64,000 nt of DNA from Brachionus manjavacas. Its lineage: Eukaryota; Rotifera; Eurotatoria; Ploima; Brachionidae. The translations under genes and the position numbers were made by a program. The DNA lies in NCBI GenBank assembly GCA_019054805.1, contig JAHQIY010000004.1, forward strand, positions 1,612,001 to 1,676,000, given 5' to 3'. Positions 63,781-64,000 of this stretch are shown here, in pieces. A model generated the notes under the pieces. The model was not told the DNA's origin, did not search any database, and worked only from the letters and a program-made list of their open reading frames with translations. Position 1 is the stretch's first letter, and each line of letters starts with the position of its first letter.

Positions 63781-64000
63781 TCGTAGTTCTAAACCCCAAA
63801 TAGTAAAAAATAATCAGATCTCCCAGTAAAGTTCTGCATCTATTTTGCTCTTAAAAATTTCAAAAAGTTCTAAAGTAAGGCTTTTTAGTAATTAATCTTT
63901 GGCGAAAATATTTGAGTCATAGTAGTTATTCGTTTAGAACTAATAAAAACTAATAAAAACCTTTTTTAAATGATTTATATAATTTTGACATTATTTTTTC

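Overview
This 64 kb window is a piece of a very AT-rich nuclear genome from a multicellular animal. The evidence is spliced genes with GT/AG introns, AATAAA signals, HCN-type channels with the metazoan domain layout, an NAPE-PLD, a secreted VWD protein, and dense LINE, hAT, Tc1/mariner, MULE, Merlin and Ty3/gypsy debris. The extreme A+T content, tiny ordinary introns (48-64 nt) and the gene set would fit a monogonont rotifer such as Brachionus. That placement is inference only, since nothing in the sequence names the species.

The backbone is a head-to-tail array of three paralogous HCN (hyperpolarisation-activated, cyclic-nucleotide-gated) channel genes on the minus strand. HCN-A (exons 18769-18019, 15137-14872, 9108-8044) and HCN-B (31785-32583, 25345-25607, 21226-22305) look complete, at about 693 and 713 aa. 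HCN-C is cut by the window edge: exon 2 is at 61909-61644 and exon 3 at 54772-53515, and its first exon must lie beyond 64000. All three have the same two introns in the same phases (phase 1 after the FRTG motif at the end of S2, phase 0 after the S4 WEE/WER motif), so they arose by tandem duplication. Their last exons form a patchwork of nearly identical and clearly diverged blocks, as expected from gene conversion. HCN-C carries a one-base insertion that would remove its cyclic-nucleotide-binding domain.

Two other host genes are recognisable, both minus strand with short introns: a complete four-exon NAPE-PLD (3128-1942), and a small secreted VWD-domain protein (43890-42677) with one in-frame TAA. 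A plus-strand fragment resembling NAPE-PLD exon 1 lies at 1259-1351 beside Tc1-like sequence.

The rest is mostly transposon sequence, often nested. Notable cases are: a hAT foldback inside a LINE (12372-13300, 8-bp target duplication); a DD37D mariner inside a LINE endonuclease ORF, itself carrying another LINE fragment (47566-50499); two TA-flanked MITEs filled with GGAAT-type minisatellite (38083-38319 and 38422-39079); large palindromes (5301-6099, 9158-10184); and a little-known element family whose ends are inverted arrays of a 58/61-bp repeat around a GC-rich core (10543-11501, 20490-20869, 22580-22727). The HCN introns (2.9-6.9 kb) are where much of this material has accumulated. The long stretches 32.6-35.7, 41.1-42.6 and 43.9-46.0 kb show no convincing gene.

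Functionally, the HCN genes would give Ih-type pacemaker current subunits that may co-assemble. NAPE-PLD would make N-acylethanolamines from membrane phospholipid, and the VWD protein is secreted. No operon-like relationship between them is evident.
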